The notes: generated by a model not told the origin, from the letters alone. 64,000 nt of DNA from Rhizobium sp. C1 (GCF_021026335.1 NZ_JAJNCY010000001.1:868001-932000), one strand, 5' to 3'; positions 1 through 12,761 are shown, numbered from the stretch's first letter. A program made the numbers and translations.

Positions 1-2
1 TC

Positions 3-18
3 AGCGTCTCGTGACGCT
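3..18 (-). terminator. possible terminator hairpin downstream of pmp3-like gene
   Basis: A 6-bp perfect stem (AGCGTC / GACGCT) with a TCGT loop lies 18 bases beyond the stop of the leftward Pmp3-like gene. The window edge hides whether a T-tract follows on the minus strand, so this is only a candidate. Confidence 0.3.
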
Positions 19-36
19 TCATTCGCGTCTCAAAGA

Positions 37-231
37 TTAGCCTCGCTGACCCAGCGCCTTTTCGATCTTCTTGTCCGTATTGTACTGACCGAGCGCATAA
101 ACCGCCCAGATCGCGGCCGGCAGCCAGCCGATCAGCGTGATTTGCAGGATCAGGCAGATGATGCCTGCGATGGGTCTGCCGATGGTGAAGAAGGTGAGCC
201 AGGGGAGGATCAGGGCAATCAGCAGGCGCAT
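37..231 (-). CDS. Pmp3/YqaE family small membrane protein
   Basis: A 64-residue protein with two hydrophobic segments (about residues 3-15 and 19-46) and a short charged C-terminal tail (DKKIEKALGQRG). This matches the size and layout of the Pmp3/YqaE/UPF0057 family, small inner-membrane proteins often linked to salt, cold or membrane-potential stress. The core 'IGWLPAAIWAVYAL' is typical of the family. The ATG has a good Shine-Dalgarno (AAAGGA) on the minus strand. It appears monocistronic. The family is clear; no specific physiological role can be read from the sequence. Confidence 0.88.
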   Translation of the reverse strand: MRLLIALILPWLTFFTIGRPIAGIICLILQITLIGWLPAAIWAVYALGQYNTDKKIEKALGQRG

Positions 232-470
232 GTCATTCCTTTCGGTTCAATCGACAGACTTTATCTGGTGAGCCGCACAATGAATGGCAATAGTCGCACT
301 TCATCAAACGGACGCCCGCACCCCTTCCCTGCGCGGTGCTGGCCGAAGACTGGGAAGGGCGCTTTTGGCCGCTTTGAAACTCAAGAGCATTTTCCACACC
401 GGCTTCATCATTCTTCAATCACAGCGTGTTCTTGTCTCGCCTGAACTTTAGCAGAGAAGGAATGATTGAA

Positions 471-1193
471 ATGCTTCGCGTGCTCTTGCTCACCGCATCC
501 GTTCTGACCATCCAGAACGCCCCCTCGCCCTCCACCGGCGGCAACTCCCCATCGGCGGAACCTTGGTTGATCCGCATGATAGCAAGCCAGCGCGGCGGGA
601 ACCTTGTTGAGGTGAAGCAGCGTATGGCGAGCATTTTCACCGGGGTTTCCGGTGGGCAGGATTCCATAGACCGCCAGTTTTTCGAGAGGCGAGATGCCTT
701 GGCGCGAGCCGAAATGCGGGCCCAGTTTGTCTCGGGCTTGCTCCGCAAAGACGTCGATGGCGATGGCCAGATCACCAAAAGCGATCTCGATATTTTCTAC
801 GCTGCAAGCGCAAATTCGCCCCTGCGCTCCAACACCGGAATTTCCATCTCCCCGACCAAGGAACAGGCCGCAGAGATTCTGGAGAAAGCTGAAGCGGCCG
901 ATTTCGCATATGACGGCGATGGGAACGGCAAGATCACGTTGACGGAAATCCTCGCTGCGGCGGCTTCGAAGAGCGGCACTTCGAGCTTCTCGCCTTCGGG
1001 CGGGCTCATTCCCGCGGACCGTCTCGAAACCTTGGACGCCGATGGCGACAAATCGGTCTCCAAGGCCGAATTTCTCATGGCCGTTGAAAAGGCCTATCGA
1101 TGGATCGATCGGAACGGCGACGGCGTACTCTCGCCTGAAGAGATCAGAGACGCCACATTGGTCGACCCCAGGGGGCCCCTGCCAACCCGGTAA
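471..1193 (+). CDS. EF-hand calcium-binding protein with four EF-hand loops
   Basis: A protein of 240 residues with four 12-residue EF-hand loops: DVDGDGQITKSD near residue 94, then YDGDGNGKITLTE, DADGDKSVSKAE and DRNGDGVLSPEE. Loops 1, 2 and 4 keep the D-x-D/N-x-D-G pattern and the acidic position 12. The third has K where G is usual at position 6. The N-terminus (MLRVLLLTASVLT) is hydrophobic and may be an export signal, but there is no clear cleavage site. The start at 471 is preferred because AGAAGGA sits 9 bases upstream; ATGs at 426 and 462 are worse placed. It converges with gyrA. Calcium binding is inferred from the loops; the cellular role is unknown. Confidence 0.85.
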   Translation: MLRVLLLTASVLTIQNAPSPSTGGNSPSAEPWLIRMIASQRGGNLVEVKQRMASIFTGVSGGQDSIDRQFFERRDALARAEMRAQFVSGLLRKDVDGDGQITKSDLDIFYAASANSPLRSNTGISISPTKEQAAEILEKAEAADFAYDGDGNGKITLTEILAAAASKSGTSSFSPSGGLIPADRLETLDADGDKSVSKAEFLMAVEKAYRWIDRNGDGVLSPEEIRDATLVDPRGPLPTR

Positions 1194-1260
1194 TCATTGT
1201 CGCTTGGTATTGTTCCTGCATTTTTCGGCGACTACCACGCCGGCAGCCGATGCAAACAGA

Positions 1261-1289
1261 AAGGCCGGCGTTGCAGCCGGCCTTTCTGT
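1261..1289. terminator. bidirectional rho-independent terminator between EF-hand gene and gyrA
   Basis: A perfect 9-bp stem (AAGGCCGGC / GCCGGCCTT) with a 6-base loop, followed by T-rich sequence on both strands (TTTCTGTTTC on plus, TTTCTGTTTG on minus). It sits exactly between the two convergent stop codons. Confidence 0.8.
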
Positions 1290-1292
1290 TTC

Positions 1293-4106
1293 TCATTCGC
1301 TCACTTCGCCTTCAGAAGGCTCGCCGGAACCAGGCGCCGCGCTGCCCCCCACAGCTGCGCCCTCTTCGGCTAAGGCCTCCGCCTCATCGTCACCTTCCGG
1401 CTCGCTGATGCGCTCTACCGAGACGACCTTCTCATCCGCAGCGGTCGAGAAGATCGTGACGCCCTTCGTCGCGCGGCTGGCAATGCGGATGCCGTTGACC
1501 GGCACGCGGATCAGCTGGCCGCCATCCGAGACGAGCATGATCTGGTCGCTTTCCTCGATCGGGAAGGCGGCGACGAGAACGCCGATTTCGCCGGTCTTGG
1601 ATGTGTCGGTGGCGCGGATGCCCTTGCCACCACGGCCGGAGATGCGGAAGTCGTAAGACGAGGACCGCTTGCCGAAGCCACGTTCCGAAACGGTCAGCAC
1701 GAACTGTTCGCGGGCCTTGAGTTCCTGATAGCGCTCTTCCGAGAGTTCCGTGACCTCGCCTGCCTCCTCGCCGACCAGGGCGATATCGTCTTCTTCCACG
1801 CCCATGGCGCGGCGTTCTGCCGCCGAGCGCTTGAGATAGGCGGCACGTTCCGCCGGATCGGCATCCACATGGCTGAGGATCGTCATCGAGATCAGGCTGT
1901 CGCCTTCCGCCATCGTCATGCCGCGCACGCCGATAGAGTTGCGGCCGGCAAAGACGCGGACGTCATCGACGGGGAAGCGGATCGCCTGGCCAAGTGCTGT
2001 CGTCAGCAACACGTCGTCGCGATCGGTGCAGGTCTCGACGGAGAGGATCTCGTCACCCTCCTCCTCGAGCTTCATGGCGATCTTGCCGTTGCGGTTGACC
2101 TGGACGAAATCGCCGAGCTTGTTGCGGCGAACGGTGCCGCGGGTCGTGGCGAACATGACGTCGAGGTTTTCCCACGTCGTCTCGTCCTCGGGCAGCGGCA
2201 TGATCGTGGTGATGCGTTCGCCGGGTTCGAGCGGCAGCATGTTGATCATGGCCTTGCCGCGCGACTGCGGCGTGCCGATCGGCAGGCGCCAGACCTTTTC
2301 CTTGTAGACGATGCCACGCGAGGAGAAGAACAGAACCGGTGTATGCGTGTTGGCGACGAAGAGCCGCGTGACGAAATCCTCGTCGCGCGTCGCCATGCCG
2401 GAGCGACCCTTGCCGCCGCGGCGCTGGGCGCGATAGGTGGTCAGCGGCACGCGCTTGATATAGCCGGCATGGCTGACGGTGACGACCATGTCCTCGCGGG
2501 CAATAAGGTCCTCGTCTTCCATGTCCGGACCGCCTTCGACAATCTCCGAGCGGCGCGGTGTGCCGAATTCGTCGCGGATGGCGATGAGTTCGTCCTTGAC
2601 GATGGTCTGGATGCGCAGGCGCGACGACAGGATATCGAGGTAATCGGTGATTTCCTCGCCGATCTTGTTCAGCTCGTCGCCGATTTCATCGCGGCCGAGC
2701 GCCGTGAGGCGGGCGAGGCGCAGTTCGAGGATCGCACGGGCCTGCTCTTCGGAAAGATTGTAGGTCAGGTCCTCGTTGATCTTGTGGCGCGGATCGTCGA
2801 TCAGGCGGATCAGCGCCTCGACGTCATGGGCCGGCCAGCGACGCTCCATCAACTGCTCGCGCGCCGTCTGCGGATCGGGTGCGCGGCGGATGAGGTTGAT
2901 GATTTCGTCGATATTGGCAACGGCGATGGCCAGACCGACCAAGACATGCGCGCGGTCGCGCGCCTTGCGCAGTAGGTACTTGGTGCGACGGCTGACGACG
3001 TCTTCGCGGAAGGACACGAAGGCCTTCAGCATGTCGATCAGCGTCATCTGCTCCGGCTTCCCGCCGTTCAGCGCCACCATGTTGCAGCCAAAAGAGGTCT
3101 GCAGCGGCGTGTAGCGGTAGAACTGGTTGAGGATGACTTCGGCATTGGCATCGCGCTTCAGCTCGATGACGACGCGATAGCCCTCGCGGTCGGATTCGTC
3201 ACGAATGTCGGAGACGCCCTCGACGCGCTTTTCGCGCACCAGTTCGGCCATCTTCTCGATCATCGTCGACTTGTTCACCTGATACGGGATTTCGGTGATG
3301 ATGATCTGCTCGCGGTCGCCGCGCATCGGCTCGATGCGGGCACGGCCACGCATGATGACGGAGCCCCTGCCCGTCTCATAGGCCGAGCGGATGCCGGCGC
3401 GGCCGAGGATCAGCGCGCCCGTCGGGAAGTCCGGACCCGGAATATGTTCCATGAGCTGCAACAGCTCGATGGCCGGATTGTCCATGACGGCGATGCAGCC
3501 ATTGATCACTTCGGACAGGTTGTGCGGCGGAATGTTCGTCGCCATGCCGACCGCGATGCCGCCGGCGCCGTTGACCAGCAGGTTCGGGAACTTGGCGGGG
3601 ATGACCACCGGCTCGGACAGCGTGCCGTCATAGTTGTCGCGGAAATCGACCGTGTCCTTGTCAAGATCATCGAGCAGCGAGTGCGCGACCTTCTGCAGAC
3701 GGCATTCGGTGTAGCGCTGGGCTGCCGGCGGGTCGCCGTCGACCGAGCCGAAATTGCCCTGGCCGTCGATCAACGGCAGGCGGAGCGACCAGTCCTGCGC
3801 CATGCGGGCCAGCGCATCGTAGATCGCGGCATCGCCATGCGGGTGATATTTACCCATGACGTCGCCGGTGACGCGGGCGCACTTGACGTATTTCTTGTTC
3901 CAGTCAACGCCGAGCTCGGACATGCCGTAAAGAATTCGGCGATGCACCGGCTTCATGCCGTCGCGCACGTCGGGCAGCGCGCGGCTCACGATCACGCTCA
4001 TCGCGTAATCGAGATAGGAACGCTGCATTTCTTCGATGATGGAAATGGGCTCGATTTCGCTCGGGCCCCTGCCGCCGGGTGTCATTTGCGCTGTCAATTC
4101 GGTCAC
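1293..4106 (-). CDS. gyrA: DNA gyrase subunit A
   Basis: A protein of 937 residues with the full GyrA layout. The N-terminal breakage-reunion domain carries catalytic Tyr132 in the AAQRYTE motif and the HPHGD quinolone pocket (residues 88-92). The C-terminal half has beta-pinwheel repeats, including a GyrA box (QRRGGKG), and the end is acidic. Together with GyrB it introduces negative supercoils using ATP. The start is GTG at 4106 (MTELTAQ), which matches the MTE- opening I recall for relatives; an in-frame ATG lies at 4085. The position equivalent to E. coli Ser83 is Ala93, while the Asp87 equivalent is Asp97. At 937 residues it is longer than E. coli GyrA (875), mainly through an alphaproteobacterial insertion in the pinwheel domain and the acidic tail. 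Confidence 0.98.
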   Translation of the reverse strand: MTELTAQMTPGGRGPSEIEPISIIEEMQRSYLDYAMSVIVSRALPDVRDGMKPVHRRILYGMSELGVDWNKKYVKCARVTGDVMGKYHPHGDAAIYDALARMAQDWSLRLPLIDGQGNFGSVDGDPPAAQRYTECRLQKVAHSLLDDLDKDTVDFRDNYDGTLSEPVVIPAKFPNLLVNGAGGIAVGMATNIPPHNLSEVINGCIAVMDNPAIELLQLMEHIPGPDFPTGALILGRAGIRSAYETGRGSVIMRGRARIEPMRGDREQIIITEIPYQVNKSTMIEKMAELVREKRVEGVSDIRDESDREGYRVVIELKRDANAEVILNQFYRYTPLQTSFGCNMVALNGGKPEQMTLIDMLKAFVSFREDVVSRRTKYLLRKARDRAHVLVGLAIAVANIDEIINLIRRAPDPQTAREQLMERRWPAHDVEALIRLIDDPRHKINEDLTYNLSEEQARAILELRLARLTALGRDEIGDELNKIGEEITDYLDILSSRLRIQTIVKDELIAIRDEFGTPRRSEIVEGGPDMEDEDLIAREDMVVTVSHAGYIKRVPLTTYRAQRRGGKGRSGMATRDEDFVTRLFVANTHTPVLFFSSRGIVYKEKVWRLPIGTPQSRGKAMINMLPLEPGERITTIMPLPEDETTWENLDVMFATTRGTVRRNKLGDFVQVNRNGKIAMKLEEEGDEILSVETCTDRDDVLLTTALGQAIRFPVDDVRVFAGRNSIGVRGMTMAEGDSLISMTILSHVDADPAERAAYLKRSAAERRAMGVEEDDIALVGEEAGEVTELSEERYQELKAREQFVLTVSERGFGKRSSSYDFRISGRGGKGIRATDTSKTGEIGVLVAAFPIEESDQIMLVSDGGQLIRVPVNGIRIASRATKGVTIFSTAADEKVVSVERISEPEGDDEAEALAEEGAAVGGSAAPGSGEPSEGEVSE

Positions 4107-4131
4107 ATTCTCTGTTCGGAATCAGTGGTTT

Positions 4132-4161
4132 TTTATAGCGGAAAGCGCCGCGAACCGCCAA
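4132..4161 (-). promoter_or_regulatory. predicted sigma-70 type promoter of gyrA
   Basis: On the minus strand TTGGCG and TATAAA are separated by 18 bases, with the -10 about 26 bases upstream of the GTG start. This was found by eye and has not been mapped. Confidence 0.45.
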
Positions 4162-4289
4162 TTTTCGGGGCCGTTCTCAACAGGTTTTGCGTCCATTTTG
4201 CGGAAAAGCTTGAAACTTTCGGCAATCTGCGATCAAGGTCGGGACAAAGGCTGCGCCATGCGAGGCGAAAAGGCCCAAAAGGGGATGAC

Positions 4290-4913
4290 ATGGCGGGATA
4301 TGAGCAACTGGTCAACGCGTTCACGACGCTGGTCGTGACCATCGATCCGCCGGGCCTTGCCCCGATCTTTCTGGGGCTGACCCACGGCATGACCTCTCTT
4401 GAGCGCCGCCGCACGGCGCTACGCGGCACGCTCATCGCCTTCGGCATCCTCACCGTCTTTGCGATCGCCGGCGAGGCGATTCTGAACACCATGGGCATTT
4501 CCATCGGTGCGTTCCGTATCGCCGGCGGGCTTCTACTTTTCGCGATATCCTTCGAGATGATCTTCGACCGCCGCGAGGCGCGCAAGCAGAAGACGTCGGA
4601 GACGGCAGTGGTCGAGGACCATGTACACAACCTCTCGGTCTTTCCGCTCGCCCTGCCCCTGATTGCCGGCCCGGGCGCGATCTCGGCAACCATCCTGCTG
4701 GCCGGCTCGTTTCACACGCCGGTCGACCGGATCGAACTGATCGGGGTCATCGGCATCTGCATCATCCTGGTTCTTGTCTCACTGACGGTTGCCAGCCGCA
4801 TCGACCGCTTCCTCGGCCGCTCGGGCCGCGCCATCCTGACGCGCCTCCTCGGTGTGCTGCTGGCCGCCCTTTCGGTGCAGTTCGTGATCGACGGCTTGAA
4901 GTCCGTGCTCTGA
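4290..4913 (+). CDS. MarC family integral membrane protein
   Basis: A 207-residue protein with about six hydrophobic segments. It has the MarC/UPF0056 hallmarks: 'DPPGLAPIF' near the start, 'GISIGAFRIAGGLLLF' in the middle and 'PLALPLIAGPGAI' around residue 125. The MarC name comes from a multiple-antibiotic-resistance locus, but the family's transport function is unproven. The start at ATG 4290 has AGGGG five bases upstream; the much longer open frame before it is the gyrA antisense shadow. It is divergent from gyrA and convergent with the VOC gene, with 5 bases between stops. Confidence 0.9.
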   Translation: MAGYEQLVNAFTTLVVTIDPPGLAPIFLGLTHGMTSLERRRTALRGTLIAFGILTVFAIAGEAILNTMGISIGAFRIAGGLLLFAISFEMIFDRREARKQKTSETAVVEDHVHNLSVFPLALPLIAGPGAISATILLAGSFHTPVDRIELIGVIGICIILVLVSLTVASRIDRFLGRSGRAILTRLLGVLLAALSVQFVIDGLKSVL

Positions 4914-4918
4914 ACCAA

Positions 4919-5350
4919 TCAGCGGCTCGAAACGGCCAGCGGATGACCATCGCTGAACTGCACAAGATCCCAGAGATTGCCGTAGAGGTCTGCAAAGACC
5001 GCCACTTTCCCGTATGGCATGACCTGCGGCTCGCGCACGAAGGCGACGCCTTTGGCGCGATAATCAGCGAAGTCACGGTTGAAATCGTCGGTCGCCAGAA
5101 ACATGAAGACCCGGCCGCCGCCCTGCTGGCCGATAAAGGGCTCCTGCGCAGCATTGGAGGGACGGGCCAGCACAATGCCGGTCCCGCTGTTGCCGGGGAC
5201 GTCGCGCGGGCGCACGACCACCCAGCGCTTGTCCTGTTCCGGCTGGTAGGTGTCCTCCTGCAACTCGAAGCCGAGGACACCACAGTAGAAGGCGATCGCC
5301 TCGTCGTAATCGCGCACAATGAGCGCGACATTGGAAATACGCTGTGCCAT
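4919..5350 (-). CDS. VOC (glyoxalase/bleomycin resistance) superfamily protein
   Basis: A 143-residue, two-module VOC protein. The first beta-alpha-beta module begins 'ISNVALIVRDYDEAIAFY' and the second ends 'VFADLYGNLWDLVQF', the usual glyoxalase-like opening and close. The final module retains a 'D.YGN.WDL' metal-site-like ending. Family members are metal-dependent lyases, dioxygenases or resistance proteins; the substrate cannot be told from this sequence. It is transcribed leftward and lies just downstream of ssb, with 51 bases between ssb's stop and its ATG. Confidence 0.85.
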   Translation of the reverse strand: MAQRISNVALIVRDYDEAIAFYCGVLGFELQEDTYQPEQDKRWVVVRPRDVPGNSGTGIVLARPSNAAQEPFIGQQGGGRVFMFLATDDFNRDFADYRAKGVAFVREPQVMPYGKVAVFADLYGNLWDLVQFSDGHPLAVSSR

Positions 5351-5401
5351 GGCAGGCCACTCCTGAATTTCTCTCTGAAACCAGCCGATCAGCGCAGATC
5401 A

Positions 5402-5920
5402 TCAGAACGGGATATCATCATCCATATCACGCGAGAAATTGCCGGCCGGCTGTGACGAGCCGCGTCCGCCGCCACCGCTGCGCGGCGCGGGTGCCGACGA
5501 ACCGTAATCGTTGCCGCCACCATAATCACCGCCAAAATCGCCGCCCTGGCTGCGACCGCCGCCTTCACCACGCCCATCGAGCATCGTCAACGTCGAGTTG
5601 AAGCCCTGCAGCACCACTTCCGTCGAGTAGCGGTCATTGCCGTTCTGGTCCTGCCACTTGCGGGTCTGCAGCGCGCCTTCGATATAGAGCTTGGCACCCT
5701 TCTTGACGTACTGCTCCACGACCTTGCAAAGGCCTTCGTTGAACACAACGACGCTGTGCCATTCGGTCTTTTCCTTGCGCTCGCCGGAATTGCGGTCGCG
5801 CCACTGTTCGGACGTGGCAATACGCAGGTTGGCGATCGGACGGCCGTCCTGCGTGCGGCGGATTTCGGGATCGGCTCCGACGTTGCCGATGAGAATAACC
5901 TTGTTCACGCTGCCAGCCAT
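5402..5920 (-). CDS. ssb: single-stranded DNA-binding protein
   Basis: A 172-residue SSB. The OB-fold spans residues 1 to about 112 (opening '[21 protein letters not shown]', with WHSVVVF and the KGAKLYIEG strand). A Gly-rich disordered linker follows, and the protein ends in the acidic tip DDDIPF that recruits repair and replication partners. The ATG at 5920 is clear from the conserved opening; the upstream in-frame extension is an antisense shadow of uvrA. It is divergent from uvrA, with a LexA box between them, so SOS induction is likely. Confidence 0.98.
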   Translation of the reverse strand: MAGSVNKVILIGNVGADPEIRRTQDGRPIANLRIATSEQWRDRNSGERKEKTEWHSVVVFNEGLCKVVEQYVKKGAKLYIEGALQTRKWQDQNGNDRYSTEVVLQGFNSTLTMLDGRGEGGGRSQGGDFGGDYGGGNDYGSSAPAPRSGGGGRGSSQPAGNFSRDMDDDIPF

Positions 5921-6120
5921 ACTACCAAACCCTGTTCTGAAGATCGTTGCCGGGCCATGTGCCCGAAAGTTCCGCCACCTTAAACCCTGCAGAGCGGCTT
6001 TGCCCACGCCCGCAAAGCCAATCCACAGCTCATTTCCCGTCAGCCCGCACATGCTGCCATGAACTGGCAGGGTCCTGCCCTCATTCAATGCTGTCGAATA
6101 AATCGTGCCTCCCGAAGAAT

Positions 6121-6135
6121 GTTCTTTATTTGTTC
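6121..6135 (+). promoter_or_regulatory. LexA (SOS) box shared by ssb and uvrA
   Basis: GTTCTTTATTTGTTC is an exact GTTC-N7-GTTC direct repeat, the operator established for LexA in Rhizobiales and other alphaproteobacteria. It is the only perfect match seen in the 351-bp region between the divergent ssb and uvrA starts. The rest of that region shows nothing else convincing. Confidence 0.85.
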
Positions 6136-6271
6136 TATTGAACTTGTTATGGATTGTCAACAGATTCGGGAAATGAATTGGGGCAAGGTCGCGGGAAGCG
6201 CCGATCCGCCTCGACAGGCCGGCCGTAAATTCGGCATAAGGCATCATCTCCCCTTCTAGCCGGTGGATCCC

Positions 6272-9193
<2,922 letters not shown>

Positions 9194-9207
9194 GAAGAGC
9201 AAAGCCA

Positions 9208-10011
9208 ATGGCTGAGACCGGAACGATCCGCACGGGCATTGGCGGCTGGACCTTCGATCCCTGGAAGAACCATTTCTATCCGGAGAAGCTGAAGGCGAAG
9301 GATGAGCTCTCCTACGCCAGCAGCAAGCTCCGCGCCATCGAGGTCAACGGCACCTATTATTCCAGCCAGAAGCCCGCGACCTTCGCGAAATGGGCGGCTG
9401 AAGCACCAGAAGATTTCGTCTTCTCGCTGAAGGCGAGCCGGTTCTGCACGAACCGACGTGTGCTTGCCGAGGGTGGCGAGTCGGTCATGAAGTTTGTGTC
9501 CTCAGGGATCACGGAGCTGGGACCAAAACTGGGGCCCATTCTCTGGCAGTTCATGCCGACGAAGCAATTCGATTCGGACGATTTCGGCGCGTTTCTGTCG
9601 CTGCTTCCGAAAGAGCAGGACGGTATCCGACTGAAGCATGTTGTCGAAGTTCGGCATCCGTCTTTCGTTGTGCCGGAATTTGTGGATCTCTTGAGGAAGC
9701 ATAAGACCGCCTGCGTGGTCGCCGATCATGCGGAGTATCCGATGATCGCCGACATTACAGGCGATTTCGTCTATCTGCGCCTGCAGAAGGGCGAGGACGA
9801 GAACCCGCATTGCTACCCGGACGACGCCTTCGCATCATGGGCGGATCGGCTGAAATCCTACGCGTCCGGTCGCCTGCCCGGGGATCTGCCGGAGCTTGCG
9901 CCTGACGGTGCACCCTCACCTGCGCCGCGCGATGTGTTCGCCTATTTCATTACTGGCGGAAAGGTGAACGCGCCCTTCGGAGCCATGGAGATGCAGAAGC
10001 GGGTTGGTTGA
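9208..10011 (+). CDS. DUF72 family protein
   Basis: A 267-residue TIM-barrel-type DUF72 (YecE-like) protein. Visible family motifs are 'GIGGWTFDPWKNHFYP' at the start, 'EVNGTYY' around residue 50, 'FVFSLKASRFCTN', a central 'LWQFMP' and 'VEVRHPSF'. No enzymatic activity is established for this family. It starts 14 bases after the uvrA stop on the same strand, so co-transcription with uvrA, and hence SOS induction, is possible though unproven. Confidence 0.88.
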   Translation: MAETGTIRTGIGGWTFDPWKNHFYPEKLKAKDELSYASSKLRAIEVNGTYYSSQKPATFAKWAAEAPEDFVFSLKASRFCTNRRVLAEGGESVMKFVSSGITELGPKLGPILWQFMPTKQFDSDDFGAFLSLLPKEQDGIRLKHVVEVRHPSFVVPEFVDLLRKHKTACVVADHAEYPMIADITGDFVYLRLQKGEDENPHCYPDDAFASWADRLKSYASGRLPGDLPELAPDGAPSPAPRDVFAYFITGGKVNAPFGAMEMQKRVG

Positions 10012-10080
10012 GATACGCATGGCGAAAGCGCCGGAGCGGATGCGCGGCACGGATGCCCAGTGCGGATGATTGTGCGTGTT

Positions 10081-10111
10081 CCGGAGGCAATGCTTGAACT
10101 GATGCCTTCGG
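10081..10111 (+). terminator. hairpin between DUF72 gene and purC
   Basis: CCGGAGGCA and TGCCTTCGG can form a 9-bp stem (one G-T pair) with a 13-base loop. No T-tract follows, so it could equally be a degenerate intergenic palindrome. The rest of the 172-bp gap before purC shows nothing recognisable. Confidence 0.3.
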
Positions 10112-10183
10112 ACCGTTAGAGCGTTGGCGAGAACCGCATTTCAAGCGCTGCCGGGCAACCGGCGAAACCCGGAAGCTAGTCCC

Positions 10184-11140
10184 ATGGCCGATATGCCCGT
10201 CCTTGCCGACGCCACGATCCCCGAACTGCCGAACCACTACAAGGGTAAGGTGCGTGAAAACTACGATCTGCCCGGCGATCGCCGCGTGATCATCGCGACG
10301 GACCGACTGAGCGCCTTTGACCGTATCCTCACCTGCATACCCTACAAGGGGCAGATCCTGACGCAGATCGCGCGTTACTGGTTCGACAAGACCGGCGACA
10401 TCTGCCCGAACCATGTCATCGACTACCCCGATCCGAATGTCGTCATCGGCAAGCGCCTTGACATCCTGCCGGTCGAAATCGTCGTGCGCGGCTATCTGGC
10501 CGGCACCACCAGCACCTCGATCCTCACGCTCTACAAGATGGGCCAGCGCGCGATGTATGGCATCACGCTCCCCGACGGGCTGAAGCCGAACCAGAAGCTT
10601 CCGGAGGCCATCATCACGCCGACCAGCAAGGCTTTCGACGGCGGCCATGACGAGCCTCTGACACCGGACGAGATCGTCAGCCGCGGTCTTTTGACCGCCG
10701 AGCAGTGGGCGACGCTGAAGGACTATGCGCTGAAGCTTTTCGCGCGCGGCCAGCAGATGGCGGCGGAGCGAGGGCTTATCCTCGTTGACACGAAATATGA
10801 ATTCGGCACCGACGAGAACGGCAAGATCATTCTGGCCGATGAAATCCATACGCCGGATTCGAGCCGCTACTGGATCGCCGAAAGCTACCCGGCCCGATTC
10901 GAAGCGGGCGAGCGGCCGGAAAGCTTCGACAAGGATTTCGTCCGCGCCTGGGTCAATGAACGCTGCGATCCTTACAAGGACGATATCCCGGAAATTCCGG
11001 CCGAACTGATCCGCGAGACATCTGCAGTTTATATGAAGGCGTTCGAGGCGATCACCGGCAAGGCCTTCGATCCTTCGACGGTCGAAGCCCCCGTTCTGGA
11101 TCGCGTCCGGAAAAATCTCGCGCCCTATTTCACCCGTTAA
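10184..11140 (+). CDS. purC: phosphoribosylaminoimidazole-succinocarboxamide synthase (SAICAR synthetase)
   Basis: A 318-residue SAICAR synthetase. It joins aspartate to CAIR using ATP in purine synthesis. Motifs seen are 'GKVRENYDL' (P-loop-like ATP site), '[10 protein letters not shown]', '[13 protein letters not shown]', 'TKYEFG' and '[13 protein letters not shown]'. It is longer than the 237-residue E. coli enzyme and matches the roughly 300-residue PurC form also found in many alphaproteobacteria. The start is ATG 10184 ('[15 protein letters not shown]'); the open frame upstream is not conserved-looking. Its stop overlaps that of the convergent MBL gene by 11 bases. Confidence 0.95.
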   Translation: MADMPVLADATIPELPNHYKGKVRENYDLPGDRRVIIATDRLSAFDRILTCIPYKGQILTQIARYWFDKTGDICPNHVIDYPDPNVVIGKRLDILPVEIVVRGYLAGTTSTSILTLYKMGQRAMYGITLPDGLKPNQKLPEAIITPTSKAFDGGHDEPLTPDEIVSRGLLTAEQWATLKDYALKLFARGQQMAAERGLILVDTKYEFGTDENGKIILADEIHTPDSSRYWIAESYPARFEAGERPESFDKDFVRAWVNERCDPYKDDIPEIPAELIRETSAVYMKAFEAITGKAFDPSTVEAPVLDRVRKNLAPYFTR

Positions 11141-11960
11141 GGCTTTCGGTCACATCATACTCCACCTGGAGCCCGTCATAGGCGGGCTCCACATGCGGCG
11201 GTGTTTCCGCCATCACGGTCGCGTAATCGAGCGGGATGTGCATATGGGTGAGGATCGCGCGGCGCGGCGCAAAGCGCTCGATCCAGGAAAGCGCCTGTTC
11301 CATCGACAGATGGCTTGGATGGAACCTGTATTGCAGGCAATCGATCACCAGCGCATCGAGTCCCTTGAGCTTGTGACAAGAGGCCTCAGGAAAATCGCTG
11401 ACGTCGCTGCAATAGGCGAAGTCCCCCACGCGGAAGCCGAGCGACATGATATCGCCATGCACCTGAAGCACGGGCAGAAAGGTGATGGGCCCGCCGGCAC
11501 CCGTGATGGTGACGGGACTATCGGGCGTTTCGATCAGAAAGGGTTCGATAATCGGCGGATAATTACTGCCGGCCGGTGTCTCGACGCAATAGCCAAAGCC
11601 GGTGCGAATGCGCTCCATTGTGGCCGCGTCCGCGTGGATGGGAATGCGCTGCCGCTGCGCATGGAAATATCCGCGCACGTCGTCAATGCCATGCAGATGA
11701 TCGGCGTGAGCGTGCGTGTAGATGACGGCGTCGATACGCGCAACACCGGCAGCCACCATCTGGGCGCGAAAATCCGGGCCGGTGTCGATAACGACGGTGG
11801 TCTTGCCGCCGTCATCGCCGATCTGCTCGACGAGAAGCGCCGCACGGGTCCGGCGGTTCTTCGGATTGAGTGGATCGCAGGCACCCCAGTCGCCATTGAT
11901 GCGCGGGACGCCGGGCGAAGAGGCGCAGCCAAGAATGGTGAACCGTCGCACGACCGCCAC
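11130..11960 (-). CDS. MBL-fold metallohydrolase (PhnP-like)
   Basis: A 276-residue metallo-beta-lactamase-fold hydrolase. The metal site THAHADH places His83, His85, Asp87 and His88 as ligands, with 'DTGPDFR' before it and 'YCSDVSDFP' and '[10 protein letters not shown]' after it. The opening '[15 protein letters not shown]' and the '[13 protein letters not shown]' insert are typical of the PhnP-like group (cyclic phosphodiesterase fold). It is last in a leftward run after metG and tatD, only 4 bases from tatD. Substrate unknown; a phosphodiester is a guess from the fold. Confidence 0.88.
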   Translation of the reverse strand: MAVVRRFTILGCASSPGVPRINGDWGACDPLNPKNRRTRAALLVEQIGDDGGKTTVVIDTGPDFRAQMVAAGVARIDAVIYTHAHADHLHGIDDVRGYFHAQRQRIPIHADAATMERIRTGFGYCVETPAGSNYPPIIEPFLIETPDSPVTITGAGGPITFLPVLQVHGDIMSLGFRVGDFAYCSDVSDFPEASCHKLKGLDALVIDCLQYRFHPSHLSMEQALSWIERFAPRRAILTHMHIPLDYATVMAETPPHVEPAYDGLQVEYDVTESLNG

Positions 11961-11964
11961 GCCG

Positions 11965-12744
11965 TCAGATCCTCGTCATCCGGGAAAAGCAGCGAAAGGC
12001 ATTTTCCGTCGTCAGCCGCGCGGCTTCCTCAATGCTGAGGCCGATCGTTTCGGCCAGAACAGCTGCAGTATGGGCCACGTAAGCGGGCTCGTTGCGCTTG
12101 CCGCGAAACGGCTTGGGCGCAAGATAGGGCGCATCCGTCTCGACCAGAAGCCGGTCGTGCGGAACGGTCGCTGCGATGTCGCGCAGATCCTGCGACTTCG
12201 GGAAGGTCAGGATGCCAGAGAATGAGATGTAGCCGCCAAGATCGACGCCGACGCGGGCAAGCTCGGGGCCCGAAGAGAAACAATGGAGAATGAAGGAGAA
12301 GGTCCCCTTCTCCATCTCCTCCCGCAGGATCGCCGCCATGTCTTCGTCGGCGCTGCGGGCGTGGATGACAAGCGGCAGGCCGGTCTGGCGTGCGACTCCG
12401 ATCTGCCGACGGAAAACCGCCTTCTGAACCTCGGGCGTGGCATAGTCGTAGTGATAGTCAAGCCCGGCTTCGCCGATGGCGACGCATTTCTCGTAACGCG
12501 CCGCCTCGAGATAAGCCTCCATCGGCAGATCCGGTTCGTCGGCGGCATTGTTCGGGTGTGTGCCGGCCGAGCAAAAGACATTCGCATAGGTTTCGGCAAT
12601 GGCCTTCACCTGATCAAACTTGCCGATCCGTGTGGAGATCGTCACCATCTGCTTGACGCCGGCTTCGCCAGCCCGCGCGACCAGCGCGTCGCGCTCATCG
12701 GCGAAGTCGGCGAAATCGAGATGGCAATGGGTGTCGATCAGCAT
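11965..12744 (-). CDS. tatD: TatD family metal-dependent hydrolase (DNase)
   Basis: A 259-residue TatD-type amidohydrolase barrel. Metal ligands appear in DTHCHLDF (His6, His8), 'GEAGLDYHYD' (Glu), 'VIHARSADED', 'LHCFSSG' and 'VETDAPYLAP' (Asp). TatD enzymes are 3'-exonucleases or endonucleases acting in DNA repair or RNA quality control. It follows metG by 17 bases and precedes the MBL gene by 4, a metG-tatD-MBL arrangement common in alphaproteobacteria. Confidence 0.93.
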   Translation of the reverse strand: MLIDTHCHLDFADFADERDALVARAGEAGVKQMVTISTRIGKFDQVKAIAETYANVFCSAGTHPNNAADEPDLPMEAYLEAARYEKCVAIGEAGLDYHYDYATPEVQKAVFRRQIGVARQTGLPLVIHARSADEDMAAILREEMEKGTFSFILHCFSSGPELARVGVDLGGYISFSGILTFPKSQDLRDIAATVPHDRLLVETDAPYLAPKPFRGKRNEPAYVAHTAAVLAETIGLSIEEAARLTTENAFRCFSRMTRI

Positions 12745-12761
12745 CCGCGCAAGTTCTCCGT

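Noticed and set aside
233-418. 61-residue frame with four Cys upstream of the pmp3-like gene
   Set aside because: The Cys pattern (CDYCHSLC...C) is suggestive, but there is no ribosome site or known family, and it is in the leader of the neighbouring gene.
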